From Cryptomeria japonica (lineage: Eukaryota; Streptophyta; Pinopsida; Cupressales; Cupressaceae): a DNA stretch of 64,000 nt. Each line of letters begins with the position of its first letter. Position 1 is the first letter of the stretch. Made by a program: the position numbers and the translations under genes. The notes below the pieces were generated by a model, which had not been told where the DNA came from, ran no database searches, and saw only the letters and a program-made list of their open reading frames with translations. Location: positions 525,584,475-525,648,474 of the forward strand of contig NC_081409.1 in assembly GCF_030272615.1 (NCBI RefSeq), read 5' to 3'. Below are positions 1-10,861 of this stretch, in pieces.

Positions 1-2571
1 CCTAAGGGTAACCAACAAAGATTAATTTCATAGATTATATTAACACCACAGTTAATCCATTTGATTAGATAAATTGAATGCTTAAGTTTAAAATTACACA
101 TACATCCAAATTTCATAATAAAGAAATAAAAGTATTCCAATGTATCCAATTTCCATAAACCATTTAAACATAAGATCAAAACAATAACATTCATTTCCCT
201 GACATAATAATATTACAATATCCATAAATACATGGCTTCCAATAATACCACTAATTACAAAGATACAATATCAAGGTTACATAAAAGTCTGATACAATGA
301 CCACAAGGTCTCAACTGAACAATGTTCTCGAACAAGAGCTGGTATATAAACCATGAACCCAGAAACACCAACGAAGCCTTTCCTCGCTTGAAGATACAAT
401 CCAGAACATCCGATGGGAAATGGCACTACCACCCGACCATGTGATCCCGAAATGGAACCACCCCACCGTGCTAGGAGATAGTAGAAAACCCTCAAGCAAG
501 CAAAGTAAGACAAGTACAAAAGGACTACAAGATTCTGCAAACATCCATGTGACTCAACTCACAAAACACTAGTGACTCTAAGAAGAGAGTGTCATCACAT
601 AGCTTGATGGTTACCATGGTACAACCTCCATAGGTCCCGGCCCCCATACTCGGGTTTCTCCTGGTAACCTCTCCCGAGCCTCCGGTTCCAACTAAGTCTC
701 ATGCGGACCCTACCAATCCTTTCGTGAAGACAAGGTGGTAAATTTTCCATTCCAGGCCTTCTCGTAACATTATGAGCCCTGTACAAGCACTCATCTATGC
801 AAAAGGTACATTTATCTTAATTAATATTTAATCTACCCACCCCCTAATCAATTATTAGGTTATCACTTTTTAACTAACTTTTGACGGGTTATCCTGTCAT
901 CCACTTCGGGCACAGCCCCCGCTCGAAATCCACTCACTCTCCTAGGACACTAACAGGAAATGTTTCTCTCTACGAGAACTCTATGGTGAAACAGACAACC
1001 ATAAACAATCCTGACAAGCACAGGTGAAAGATACACAAATACCAACCCAAGATTGACCATTTGGACAAAAACACATAATGACTCATATCAAATAGGTTAT
1101 ACAAAAACACCTGGTCTAGGAGAAATAATAACATAGGACACAATGACAATTTAACCAAAATTGCAATGAAATAAAACTTGACTGAGAACACAATATACAC
1201 AAGATCCTATTACAGGCAATCTTTCCTTAAAACCAGCCAAAAGCATAAATAACATGCAATTTACGAATTTCTAGATTACAAGAATTTACAACTATTTAAT
1301 ACCAAAAACATCCACCTTGTCATTTGTCCAAAAAGATTTAAAATACAAATAATTCTCCTAATGTATTTTCAACATATTCATAGAAATTAACATTCCAAAC
1401 TGTAATTAAATAATATTTAAAATATTATAATAACTACTAGAAGAACACATATCTAATATATAAATATATATATATAAACACATATATGAATATACATATA
1501 TTTATTTATATACATATATAATTTAACACATAATAAATTTAATTTAACTAACCCCTGGGTACGAAACCCGAAATAGTCATACCACAGTATGCACAGGGTT
1601 TAGAAATTAATTTAAAAAAAACTAAAACCACTTTAAAAAATTTGTAAAGGCCCTTATCATGGTAGCCTAAGCTACCGCCGGTAGCTAGTACTACCGTCCG
1701 GTAGCACTGTTACCGTCGGTAGTACTGTGTACTACCACCGGTAGCAGATGCTACCATAGGTAGTGTTTTTTTTTTAATTAATTAATTAATTAATTAATTT
1801 TTTATAATTATTATTTTTTATATATTTTTTTTATAGAACAATAAAAGCAATACTTTTTCAATAATTTAATTTTAATAAAATTTTAACAGTAATATTAAAA
1901 AACAATATTTTTCCAATAATTCCATTTTCACAAAATTTAATCCTTCTTCATATATATATATATATATTTTTAAATTTAAGTAACTCAAATAAATTTAATG
2001 TATAATTAAATTTATTTTCTTAAGGTAATTAAAACCATTTCTCAGGTAAATACCCTTTCTCACAAATCTTGCAAATTTCCATGCATCCTAAAATCTGACA
2101 AATTTTCTATAATAATTTCTCTTAATTTTCTGAAAATTACATACTTCCCATAAATTAGAAATACACATCAGGCATGGATTTCAAAACAAAACTCGAATTC
2201 ACCAGAAGAGGGTTTTGGATTTGACAATTATTTTACACACATCAAGCAGAGAAAAATAGAAATATTTTAAAAAAAACACACAACTAAGAAATCATCCAAC
2301 CTGGTATAGCTTTCCTGGAAGAAATATGTAGAAGAGCCCTAATCCTCTCAATAACTTCCAATAAATTTCTTCACCTAAAATTCTTGACCTGTTCCTGTGT
2401 AACTAAAATAAAGACCTAACCCCTATTTAAACTAAAATTCTAGGTTCAATAGCTTTTTCACAAAAAACCTAAATTTAGAATAATAGTAATTTTTATTTTA
2501 TTTTCTAGATTTATCACATGCAATAATTAAAAAACATTATTCTTTCTTTTCTTACCGTCGGTAACGAATAT
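1..2571. other. AT-rich non-coding repeat-like sequence
   Basis: No supportable gene. The short open frames between 277 and 1,200 lack any recognisable domain. The stretch 595-790 is more GC-rich than its surroundings and may belong to an LTR, but no second copy is in the window. On the minus strand a TATA-like TTTAAATAGGGG lies near 2,425-2,440, so the block could be the U3/R part or leader of a minus-strand retroelement continuing past the left edge. That is inference only. It contains an AATT microsatellite near 1,771-1,800 and short (TA)n runs near 1,460-1,480 and 1,954-1,970. Confidence 0.4.
1661..1765. repeat. Cluster of short TACCG/CGGTA palindromes
   Basis: About 105 bp hold five or six palindromic words of 13-15 nt built on TACCGNCGGTA. 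The clearest is gctaccgccggtagc at 1,671-1,685, followed by variants centred near 1,697, 1,714, 1,736 and 1,758. A stray member, ttaccgtcggtaa, sits at 2,552-2,564. The words are GC-rich within a very AT-rich background. The function is unknown; each could form a hairpin in RNA or be a binding site for a dimeric protein. Confidence 0.75.
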
Positions 2572-2640
2572 ATTTTGGATTTGATTGTTTTTGATTAATC
2601 AAAAACAGGTTTTGAAGGGAAGATTTTGGATTTGATTGTT
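2572..2640 (-). mobile_element. 33-bp LINE 3'-end stub with 18-bp TSD
   Basis: The 18-mer attttggatttgattgtt occurs at 2,572-2,589 and again at 2,623-2,640. Between them lie 33 bp (2,590-2,622) reading gattaatcaaaaacaggttttgaaggg in pieces. This matches the minus-strand 3' end of the LINE fragment at 7,380-7,678 (gattaaggaaaaaatagg, then ttttgaagggg). A perfect long target-site duplication around a LINE 3' tip is the signature of target-primed reverse transcription with extreme 5' truncation. The 3' end of the LINE faces left. Confidence 0.75.
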
Positions 2641-3760
2641 ACTAGATTGGCACTGATGCATTTATTTGTGTAGTGCCATAGATTCTATGCAAGACTTTGG
2701 ATAAGTCTGGCATTGAGTCCATGTTTTAGGGTCTTTTTTGCATCCACTAATTTGTCCTGTTGAGCATATTTGATCTTTGTGATTCTGGACTGTCTAATCT
2801 ATTGAATTCATCTTTCACCACTTTTCTGTGTATTTTGCTCTAAAGATTGACATTATTTAGAAATACCTATGAAGGGTTGCTAGTATATTGCAAGAGGACA
2901 TGTTCTTCTAATTCAACTTTCAAAAAGTGTGTAAAAGAAAGGCATACAAGAAGCAATCCCTAGAATGAACATGTATACTGGTTTAGCATACCAAATTGAA
3001 ATGCTATTGATTTACTTTGACATTGATTTGTCATTAAATTATTTTAGGATGAGAGAGGATGATTGAATGTGAGGATGTTAAAATAATGTACTGATCAATG
3101 TTTCGGATCAACCCTCATCTTCCATCATTAGGATGAGACAGCTAGAGGAGAGAAATGAAGAGATAATTGCAGACCAAACACTCTAAATAGACGAGGGCAC
3201 AGGGTATAGGATCTAAGATGACAGGTGGGAAAGGAAGATAGGATCAAGAAACAAGTTCAAAATTAAAATCAACCTTTACAAAGTGTGAAACAATGTAAAA
3301 AGTATAAGGTATACAAACAAAGTAATGTCCCCTACTTGGTTTAAGCCTATTTTGACCAGAATTAATCTATTTCCATATACTTATGGCTTCAACTAAATTG
3401 GTTAGGAGTCAAATCTAACCTAACAAGAATCAAATCGGTTATATTCCATAGTTCGATCAATTAATTTATTAATAAGTAAATTGTTCATATCACACATCCA
3501 TAATAAGTTTACAGATCCAAGCCCTTACCTATCTTGGGACCATGCCCTCAAGGTTTATGGGTTGCGGATCCCTACTTGTCTTGTGATTAATCCTATTAAT
3601 TGGATTTAGATCGCCCCTCTTTGGAACATCTCAATTCCCAAACTTGTGAATAATGACAACAATAGCGAGGATTATACCCAAACATATTCTTCTTACTGTT
3701 TATTATCTTATGAGTTCTTTCTGATTTACAATCTAATATTTTTATTTATCTGATTACAAC

Positions 3761-3794
<34 letters not shown>

Positions 3795-4782
3795 CTTTAT
3801 TCTGATTTGAACATAAAAACAAATAAATACATTATATTATATTATAAATCATTTATATAATTATCTATTACGTATTTATGAATTGCCAATTATTAATACA
3901 TTTGTTAATTACCTTTTGTATAAATCAGTAATACCACACTTAATATATTGGTTGTTGTAAAGGCAGACAGATCTGGTCTGCCACTACATATTAAATATGA
4001 CTGCCATACTTATTTCAGTCTAAATTAATATTACTATTAAATTCTGTATAAACATTATCAATCTTCATATCGTAAGCATTCTTTTTAAAGACATTTCCAT
4101 GCCTACCACTTTACTGCCTGCAACTTAATAACAGTTCTGATCTAATATGTTTGATGGTTGTAGATAATATACATACTTTTTTTTCTCCCCTTTATCCCTC
4201 TTATTGACTTCCGTGATTCCTTTCCTCACTAATTCCGATTTTATTTTATATCTTCTGTATTTCTAATAAAGAGATACATCTCTTTGAAGAATGATGTCTC
4301 TACAAATGTAATCTTACCCTTTGTTGTTTGTTAATAATATAAACAAAAGCCACCACCTTTCCTTTAACAAATATCCTACTTAATGAATCGAATCGGTTTC
4401 TTTCGAGGAACTCAACAAGATCGTGCCCTTCCACTTCTGTTTTGACTTTTGATTAAAATGAACTAATCACAATCTTTGTTGACTTAAGTCTTTATCAACC
4501 TCTTAATCTCTACAATCGCTCTGACTTGTAATGAATTTTCAAACTGCAGTCTTGAATTTCTCATATGTAAGTTATGTTTATAATTTATAATATATGAATT
4601 GTGTTTATAATATAATATTAATTTATATTTATTGGAATATTAAAAAATATTAAATTAGTCATAAATATGAATTAAATAATAGTATTTAATAAATAAATAA
4701 ATTTCAAATAATCATTCGTTGTTTATTATTATATTAATTAATAATAATAATTACTTCATTTAGGATATATATAACTATCAAG
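2641..4782. other. Non-coding AT-rich sequence
   Basis: I see no gene, LTR or RNA gene here. It holds a (TA)n microsatellite at about 3,763-3,792 and AT-rich unique-looking sequence. No open frame of useful length or recognisable domain is present on either strand. Confidence 0.5.
3763..3792. repeat. (TA)n microsatellite
   Basis: About 15 uninterrupted TA dinucleotides. Confidence 0.9.
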
Positions 4783-5183
4783 GACTATATGTTTGTATGT
4801 TTGTATATTTACAAACACTTGAGACATGATAAGATTTTTAAACCAAAATTATATATATATACACAACATACATATGTACAAACATCGAAATATTTGTATG
4901 AACATACAACATACAAACACATGAGCATACATACAAATAAAGATGCACACCTATGCATACACACATACATACCTACACATACAAAAACTTGCAATCATTT
5001 TGTACATACATACATCCAACAAACAAACATAAAAATACATGTGCATAAAATACATATGTATATACGCATGCACATGATAACACATAAACATACATACATC
5101 CCTACACACAAACATACAACACTAACAAACACATATAAATTTGTACAAGCAAGAATGCATACATACATAGATACAATAAGACA
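4783..5183. repeat. Cryptically simple ACATAC-rich island
   Basis: About 400 bp are made of interspersed ACATAC, AAACAT, CACAT and similar words with a strong A/C versus G/T strand bias. It is not a clean tandem array. The 137-codon frame at 4,789-5,202 is a by-product of the repeat (His/Thr/Tyr/Lys-rich, no domain) and is not called as a gene. A longer island of the same composition is at 61,340-62,120. The island ends at the left boundary proposed for the Gypsy-1 LTR. Confidence 0.8.
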
Positions 5184-6188
5184 TGTAACAACCCAAAAAT
5201 GAGAAAGGAAGGTGAAAGACCATAGGAGCAACCACTAACTCGAAATCTATCACCAAATCTCCAATCGTAAACAATGAAGGAAGCAAATGAATTTAACAAT
5301 AAACATAAATGAATAAATCAAATGTCAAACTCTTGTGAGTGCCTCCATTGCTTTTTTCGTTCTTGTGTTGTGTGTTGTGTGGGATGGCTCTCATAATCAT
5401 AGCACAATTCATGTAGAATGATAGCACAAGAATTCAAAACTTGTGGTTGTTCATCATTGAGAATGAGGTTTGTTTTATAGATTTTTGAGATTTGAATTGA
5501 CAATCATGATTGAGAATTCAACAAAAAGATCAATGGCGGAGGATCATCGAGACAAGTTAGTTGGGAAATGATCACTCATGTTATTGAGATTGATTGGCAA
5601 GTTAACTCATTTGATTGACTTAGTGGACATATGGGTTAGTTAGAAAAAAGTCTTTTCGATAAACGTGAATTGATTGACTAGTTAGGAAAATGTGATCAAT
5701 GAGTTAGGGGAGACAAGTGACTAGTGGAACTGAGAGTTAGTGGCAGTTAGAGAGTATTAGTCATTTTAAACATGTGTCGTAGGAGGATAAATGAAATTAT
5801 CATTTAATTTGGAGGAAATTGAAATTTGACATGTAAGAGAAGTTAAATAAATTTTTATTTTTTGAGAGGACATTGTTAGTTAATTAAATAATTTAGAGTA
5901 ATTAAATAATTATGGGAAGATAATAGAAATTGATTTAATTAAACAATAAATATTATTAATTAAAGTATGCGAAAGTGGATTAATCAAACAATTAAATTAT
6001 TTAATTAATATTAGAAGAAAATTAAATAATTTAAAATTATTTAATTATGGGAATGAATTCAAATTTGAAATTTGAATTTGAACATAGAAGAATAAAGTTA
6101 ATTCAATAATTAAAATTATTTAATTAATAAGGATAAATAATTAGTAAAATTAATATTCGTAGGTGTAGGACAATTTTAGGTGTCTACA
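5184..6188 (-). repeat. Putative 3' LTR of Gypsy-1
   Basis: The right boundary is well supported: plus-strand tgtctaca ends at 6,188 and is followed by ttttgcccctcttt, which read on the minus strand is a polypurine tract directly before TGTAGAC. The same junction, with the same 14-nt tract, is present at Gypsy-2 (26,674). The interior is rich in TTAATTAAATAATT-type sequence, as in the Gypsy-2 LTR. The left boundary (TGTAACAACCC at 5,184) is a guess from the TG rule. I found no matching second LTR to the right of the Gypsy-1 gag. Confidence 0.5.
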
Positions 6189-6202
6189 TTTTGCCCCTCT
6201 TT
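6189..6202 (-). other. Polypurine tract of Gypsy-1
   Basis: Minus-strand AAAGAGGGGCAAAA abuts the TGTAGAC start of the 3' LTR and is identical to the tract at Gypsy-2 26,675-26,688. This is the expected primer site for plus-strand DNA synthesis. A second purine box, minus-strand GAGGGGGCA, lies at 6,280-6,288. Confidence 0.75.
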
Positions 6203-6460
6203 GAGACAATGCAATATTGAACATTGTTTTTTTTTTAAAGTTAATAAAATTTTTGTTTAGTGATGATGAGGTATTGTGGTGCCCCCTCAAGAAATTGAGT
6301 GAATTTTTTTGACTTGAAGATGAATTTATCAACTATGTGATATGAAGTCCAAGAATATGTTTTGCTTAAAAAATGTGGTCCGTAGGGTCAACTTATGAGG
6401 TTCAAGAGTCAAAAGGGACTATGGCTAGTACATTAGGCATCCTCTCTTGGGCAAAGTTGA

Positions 6461-6470
6461 CCTATAAATT
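6461..6470 (+). promoter_or_regulatory. TATA box of PMD copy 1
   Basis: CCTATAAATT lies about 98 nt upstream of the exon-1 ATG. TATA elements occupy the same relative position in PMD copy 2 (27,011) and copy 3 (63,770). Downstream, TCATTTGTGC followed by TTTGGAGAGAGAAGAGAG is also shared with copy 3, so a common core promoter and 5' UTR is likely. Confidence 0.55.
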
Positions 6471-6560
6471 GAGATTTTAGGGTTTCATTTGGTCATTTGT
6501 GCATTGCGAGCTTGGAGGATTTGGAGAGAGAAGAGAGCTCTTGAGTGATCACGCGGAGCT

Positions 6561-6638
6561 ATGGTTGGCATCAAACGCGAGCACCATTGTGTAGAGTGGG
6601 TCTAGACATTTGGGAGGGCAAAGGGCACCAAATGCAAG
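6561..6638 (+). pseudogene. PMD copy 1, exon 1 (decayed)
   Basis: A 26-codon block from ATG at 6,561 to a consensus splice donor (AAG|GTAAGT, GT at 6,639). It contains HHCVEWV where copies 2 and 3 read HRFEHV and HKFEWV, and ends at the same place next to GTAAGT. An in-frame TAG at codon 15 and a diverged 3' half show decay. Recognition depends on alignment with the other two exon 1 copies, each exactly 25 codons. Antisense to Gypsy-1 pol. Confidence 0.6.
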
Positions 6639-6709
6639 GTAAGTGATCGTACCTTGTTGGTTTGACGTATTAACTGTACATTAAGACTCGAGCCCCAGGA
6701 GCAACAAAA

Positions 6710-6995
6710 TTTAATAGTTCCACATTTGCGTGCACACATTTGCGATTTTTATTATGCATTTGTCGTTTGAATGTCGCATTTGATAAATATTACGCATTTG
6801 ATATAAGTGTTTCACATTTGATGTATGTTCTATTTGCATGTGATGTTTCACATATGATATAATATTTGTCGTATTTGCTTAATTTGTTGTGCATTCGCCT
6901 TAAGTGTTACGCATATGATGCTAATGTTACGCATATGATATAACTATCTCACATTCGACTTAAATGTAACACATTTGATGAATTTGCATCATATT
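6710..6995 (+). repeat. CGCATTTGAT motif array in PMD copy 1 intron
   Basis: About fifteen degenerate copies of (A)CGCATTTGATAT or CACATTTGAT occur every 20-35 bp, starting about 70 nt after the exon-1 donor. Examples are tcgcatttgat, ttacgcatttgatat, ttacgcatatgat and aacacatttgatg. They are mostly direct repeats. The corresponding intron of PMD copy 2 has an array of a different motif (TAGCGCATAGG) at the same place. Confidence 0.7.
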
Positions 6996-7139
6996 GCATT
7001 TTGAGAGTTTGGATGAGGCGTCAATTAGGAAAATTATCTAGTAATAGGTTGATTAGTGTCATACATTTGTTGTACCCTGACATAGTGCATGTTGTGGACA
7101 CAAATGATCCTTCCCATGTTAGGCTCTTGGAAGAATTGG

Positions 7140-8506
7140 CCTAAGTGCGTATACTTGTGACATTAGCTAGATGATGTTGAGTGAGAGTATTTGCATGACC
7201 TTGGCCTTTATCATGTCTTCTTTATGCTCAAGATTAGGGAAAATTGAGGTTTGATTACCATGCTTGTTGAGTGATGGCACTCAGAGACAAGTTCATTTCA
7301 TTTACCTTCTGGGGAGGTTTTTGTGACACTTGAGGATGTTTGGTGCATTCTCCAAATCTCGATTCATGCCGAGAGGGTTTTGGATTAAGGAAAAAATAGG
7401 TTTTGAAGGGGCCCCGAAACCCTTTACAAAATGATTATAAGAGGTATAGAATTAGAAAGCAACATCCAAAACAAAATGGGCTGAAAGGATAGGCATAAAA
7501 AACAACAGTCAAAGAGACAACAAAAGCCCAACTAGGCACAAAAAGACAACAGAAAGACCAAACCCAGACACAGAAAAAACCAAGAACATAAAACAACCAA
7601 TTACATTAGGCTTCTGAGGGTCTCAACGACCTCAGCCTCAAGGGAATTCATGGTATTAGCAACCTCAACCTCAAGGGCATTCATGCCGAGAGGGTTACTT
7701 ACGAGTTTCGTCTAGGTATTGCAACTCTTTGTAGATTATTTGAGTGTGATGATGGACATGTATGACATATACACCATTATTCTTAGTGGCGTTGTGAATG
7801 GTATATCAGCTCCTGATCAACATGGACATAAATTTCTAGTGGAATGGGGGTGGGTGTTGGAGGTCATGATTTTTGACAGCAAGGTATATGCTTGGGGTCT
7901 GTGTGTGCTGGCTATGCTTTATTATTAGCTCCATATAGAGGCATACATGGGGGCACCATCTCTTATTTGCAACATTACATTGTTATAGGTCTAGGCATAG
8001 AAGCACATTTTCGTGTGCTGACTGATTATTGGCAGAAAATCTGGAGCTAGGATTACCTTATGTTTACATGTATTATGGGGCTGTGACTTAGTTACATGCG
8101 GGGCACATGCTGTATTGGCGTCATGAATTGGATATTCTTCAACACTTCTTTTGGAGACCATATATGCACTGTCTTTGATAAGATAATGATGTAGAGCATC
8201 TCCCTTATTACCGACAACAGAGGTATATGATTGGCCTATTGTGTAGTTGCAACAGATCATTGATGTTCAATTGTCAGGTCAAATTTTTTAGATAGTTTTG
8301 TGAGTAGCAAGGTGTTCCTTATGAGACCACATTCTTTGCTCAGACCACGTGGGAGGTCAGTGATTGGGGGCCTTGTATTAGCCCACATGTTTCTTATGCA
8401 GAGTTCGACAGTTTGGGGCCAATGTAGTGGGGTTGGGGTTCATATATTATTGACGCAGGTACCGCACCACAATACGATACATGGTGGGCCACTCATAGGC
8501 CTACTT
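7140..8506 (+). pseudogene. PMD copy 1, N-terminal and central PMD domain (interrupted)
   Basis: Conceptual translation across three frames shows the plant mobile domain (aminotransferase-like PMD family). WHSETSSFHLPSGE is followed by VFVTLEDVW near 7,275-7,345. After the LINE insertion come SKVYAWGLCVLAMLYY (7,880-7,925), a segment ending in LICNITLL (near 7,985), and SYAEFDSLGP then DTWW near 8,390-8,485. PMD proteins (MAIN/MAIL-type in Arabidopsis) are nuclear and linked to genome stability and silencing; PMDs also occur inside mobile elements. Several in-frame stops and shifts make this a pseudogene. It is cut at 7,380-7,678 by a LINE fragment and at 8,507 by Copia, and continues at 15,646. 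Confidence 0.7.
7362..7696 (-). mobile_element. 5'-truncated LINE (L1-type) fragment with 18-bp TSD
   Basis: The target duplication attcatgccgagagggtt occurs at 7,362-7,379 and 7,679-7,696. The 299-bp insert (7,380-7,678) reads on the minus strand as a short coding tail, a UTR and the 3' end TTTCGGGGCCCCTTCAAAACC followed by TATTTTTTCC. This resembles the 3' end I associate with plant L1 elements. It has no clean poly(A); the tail is the A-rich/T-rich end facing left. The same 3' tip occurs as a 33-bp stub at 2,590-2,622. The insertion splits the PMD domain of copy 1. Confidence 0.75.
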
Positions 8507-9725
8507 TGTTAGACAATTCAAATAATCGAAAGACAATTGAGAGGGGGGTGGTGAATTAGTTGTCACATATTACCAGAACATTTAGCAATTAAAACTTTAA
8601 TATCTAAACCCAAAACATTAATACCAGAATGCTTAAACCAAATACCGAAATAACAATTAAACCAATTAAGCATAAACAATAATCAGAGAATAAATACCGT
8701 CCACATGACACCAAGATTTATACGTGGAAAACCCGGTAAAGGGAAAAACCATGGTGGGAAGCCTAAGCACAGTCAGATAATACTTCTGCAGTAAGTATGT
8801 GAATTACAATTGAGGAGCCTGCACTTGCAGGAAGGCCAACAACCTAGAGTGCACTGCTCATCACAAAAGGAGTCTCATTGACTACAATCCGGAAGAAGGA
8901 ATGAACTACAAAGATAACATCTCCTATGCCTGAGTACAGTTCCAGTTAAGCTCAATACCAAAGGTCTAAATCCTCTTACATAAACCCAATTCGATCTCCA
9001 ATGATTGACCAAATCCTCTACCTGAATGATATTACATTATTTGCACATTACACATCCATATCCCATTCCTATATCTTAATGATCTACAATGAGATCTTAC
9101 ATCATATATATGCAAACCCTCAACCATAAACAATCAGGTCGGCCACCAGACAATAAACCAATTACATAATTACAAAAAATGTTGACCTTAGACCAAACAA
9201 ATAATATCCAACACATAAGACATCCCGAAAACACATCGAGAGGTCCAATCCATACCTTACATTAAGCTGGTCCATAACCTAGATCAACTGGGACCCAATA
9301 TAGGTCCACATTCTAAAGCAATGATCTTCATCCGCCAATTCTCGAACATGATCACCAACAACATCCTGAATCTCCACCAGAAGCTGCACCAACACCACTT
9401 ATGCATATCATCAAAGATCTTCAACAAAAGCTTTGCTGGTGAAACCCTTGCTGGAACCACAAGCCAAGCTTCCAAGAAAACAGGATAGCATCTGATCACC
9501 AGGCCAAAACCAACTGACTGAATATGAACATGAGTAACATGAATAAGCCAATTCCATAACCAGATCATATTGGAGCATACCGGATCATGCCGGATCCAAA
9601 CCAACTAGAAACTACTAAACCTACCGGGACCAGAAGGGTGTTGGTAAAGCATCTAAACAACTAGTGTTGACATCAATGACAAAACATCAATGCAACACAT
9701 AATCAATTCCTCCAAATAGCCAACA
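8507..9725 (-). repeat. Copia 3' LTR
   Basis: A 1,219-bp repeat, TGTTAGAC...AGCCAACA on the plus strand, closely matching 14,431-15,645. It is the 3' LTR because the internal side (right) carries the polypurine tract. Differences from its partner include a 15-nt segment near 8,605-8,620 (tatctaaacccaaaac) and a shorter G run. Confidence 0.92.
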
Positions 9726-10070
9726 ATCTCCCCCTTTGGCATTGATGACAACACTAGATGTGAAAAATATCTAAGTACCAAGAAATGCCAAACAAGTCTC
9801 CCCCAATGGAAGACAACCAACAATCTCCCACTCAAAGATATAGCAATGAAGTTTTGAAACAAAGATCAAACAAACTCCCCTCGTGAATGATATCTCTGTA
9901 AAGCTCTGAATTACACATATATCTCTCCCCCTAACGTATATGCAACTTCTTAAGTTTCTCTTTTTCACATCAATATCTCTCCCCCTTTGACATCAATGCC
10001 AAAAATTTGACAAAAATATCAAAGTAAAAACATAAACCACTGAATCACAAAGCTAACTACCCCCCTGAGC
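9726..10070 (-). other. Copia polypurine tract plus extra purine boxes
   Basis: Minus-strand CCAAAGGGGGAGAT (9,726-9,739) abuts the 3' LTR and is the working polypurine tract. Similar purine boxes recur upstream near 9,797-9,809, 9,832, 9,876, 9,922, 9,975 and 10,060 (plus-strand ctcccccaatgg, ctctccccctttgac and others). Several resemble the terminal tract including the following CATTGATG word. Multiple such tracts before the 3' LTR are a described Sirevirus hallmark. Confidence 0.7.
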
Positions 10071-10147
10071 AATAGCATCCCCACATTAGTGCTAGAATGA
10101 AATATATCTCTAATAATGCATACCAGACAGATGCCAAAAAGCATCAA

Positions 10148-10861
10148 TCAGTTCTCTGCCAGAGGAGCAGAAACCCCTAACCTGTCTCTCAGGTACTCAA
10201 ATGGTTCTTTAGGCAAAGGTTTGGTGAAAATATCTGCAATCTGCTCTTTAGTGTTCACATAAACCAGTCTGACTTTATTTTCTTCCACTTTCTCCTTCAA
10301 AAAGTTATACTTGAAAGATATGTGTTTTGTCTTAGAGTGAAATACCAGATTCTTTGATATGTCAATAGCAACAGAGTTATCACAGTGAATAACTACCGGT
10401 CCAGTGCAATGCACTTTGATATCCTTCAATATTTGCTTCATCCCTAAAACCTGTGTACAATTAGTAGCAACACCAACATACCCAACTTCAACAGTAGATA
10501 ACGAAGTACATGACTGTTTCTTGCTGATCCAAGAAACCAACTTCTTTCCAAGAAAGAAAGCTCCACCGGAAGTACTTTTTTGGTCATCAACATCTCCAGC
10601 CCAATCAACATCTATATATGCACATAAAGTAAAGTGATCATCCTTAGGGTACCACAAACCATATTCTGATGTACCTTGTAAGTATCTAAAAATCCTTTTC
10701 ACCGCACTCTCATGATTTTCTCTAGAATCACTCTGAAATCTAGATGCAATACAAACAATATTCATTATGTCAGGCCTAGTCTGATTCAAATAAAGCAGAC
10801 CTCCAATCATAGATTTGTATCTTGTAGGATTTACCGGTGCAGAAACATCTTTCCTTGTCAA
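10148..10861 (-). CDS. Copia RNase H domain (pol C-terminus)
   Basis: This 237-residue frame is the end of copia pol. It starts in the linker ([16 protein letters not shown], typical of copia after RT) and contains the RNase H motifs [18 protein letters not shown] (about residues 97-114), a STVEVGY block where active elements have STAEAEY, and HCDNSVAI. The C-terminal ADIFTKPLP motif is typical of copia pol. The second acidic residue of the ExE block is Gly, so catalysis is probably lost. It overlaps the preceding frame by four bases in another phase, i.e. a frameshift inside pol. Would degrade the RNA strand of the RNA/DNA hybrid. Confidence 0.9.
   Translation of the reverse strand: MTRKDVSAPVNPTRYKSMIGGLLYLNQTRPDIMNIVCIASRFQSDSRENHESAVKRIFRYLQGTSEYGLWYPKDDHFTLCAYIDVDWAGDVDDQKSTSGGAFFLGKKLVSWISKKQSCTSLSTVEVGYVGVATNCTQVLGMKQILKDIKVHCTGPVVIHCDNSVAIDISKNLVFHSKTKHISFKYNFLKEKVEENKVRLVYVNTKEQIADIFTKPLPKEPFEYLRDRLGVSAPLAEN

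Noticed and set aside
277-1200. Open frames of 60-87 codons at the left edge
   Set aside because: No domain, frames overlap each other, and sequence looks like a retroelement non-coding part.
4789-5202. 137-codon + strand open frame in the ACATAC island
   Set aside because: Composition (His, Thr, Tyr, Lys) follows directly from the simple repeat; no domain, and overlapping frames are open on the other strand too.
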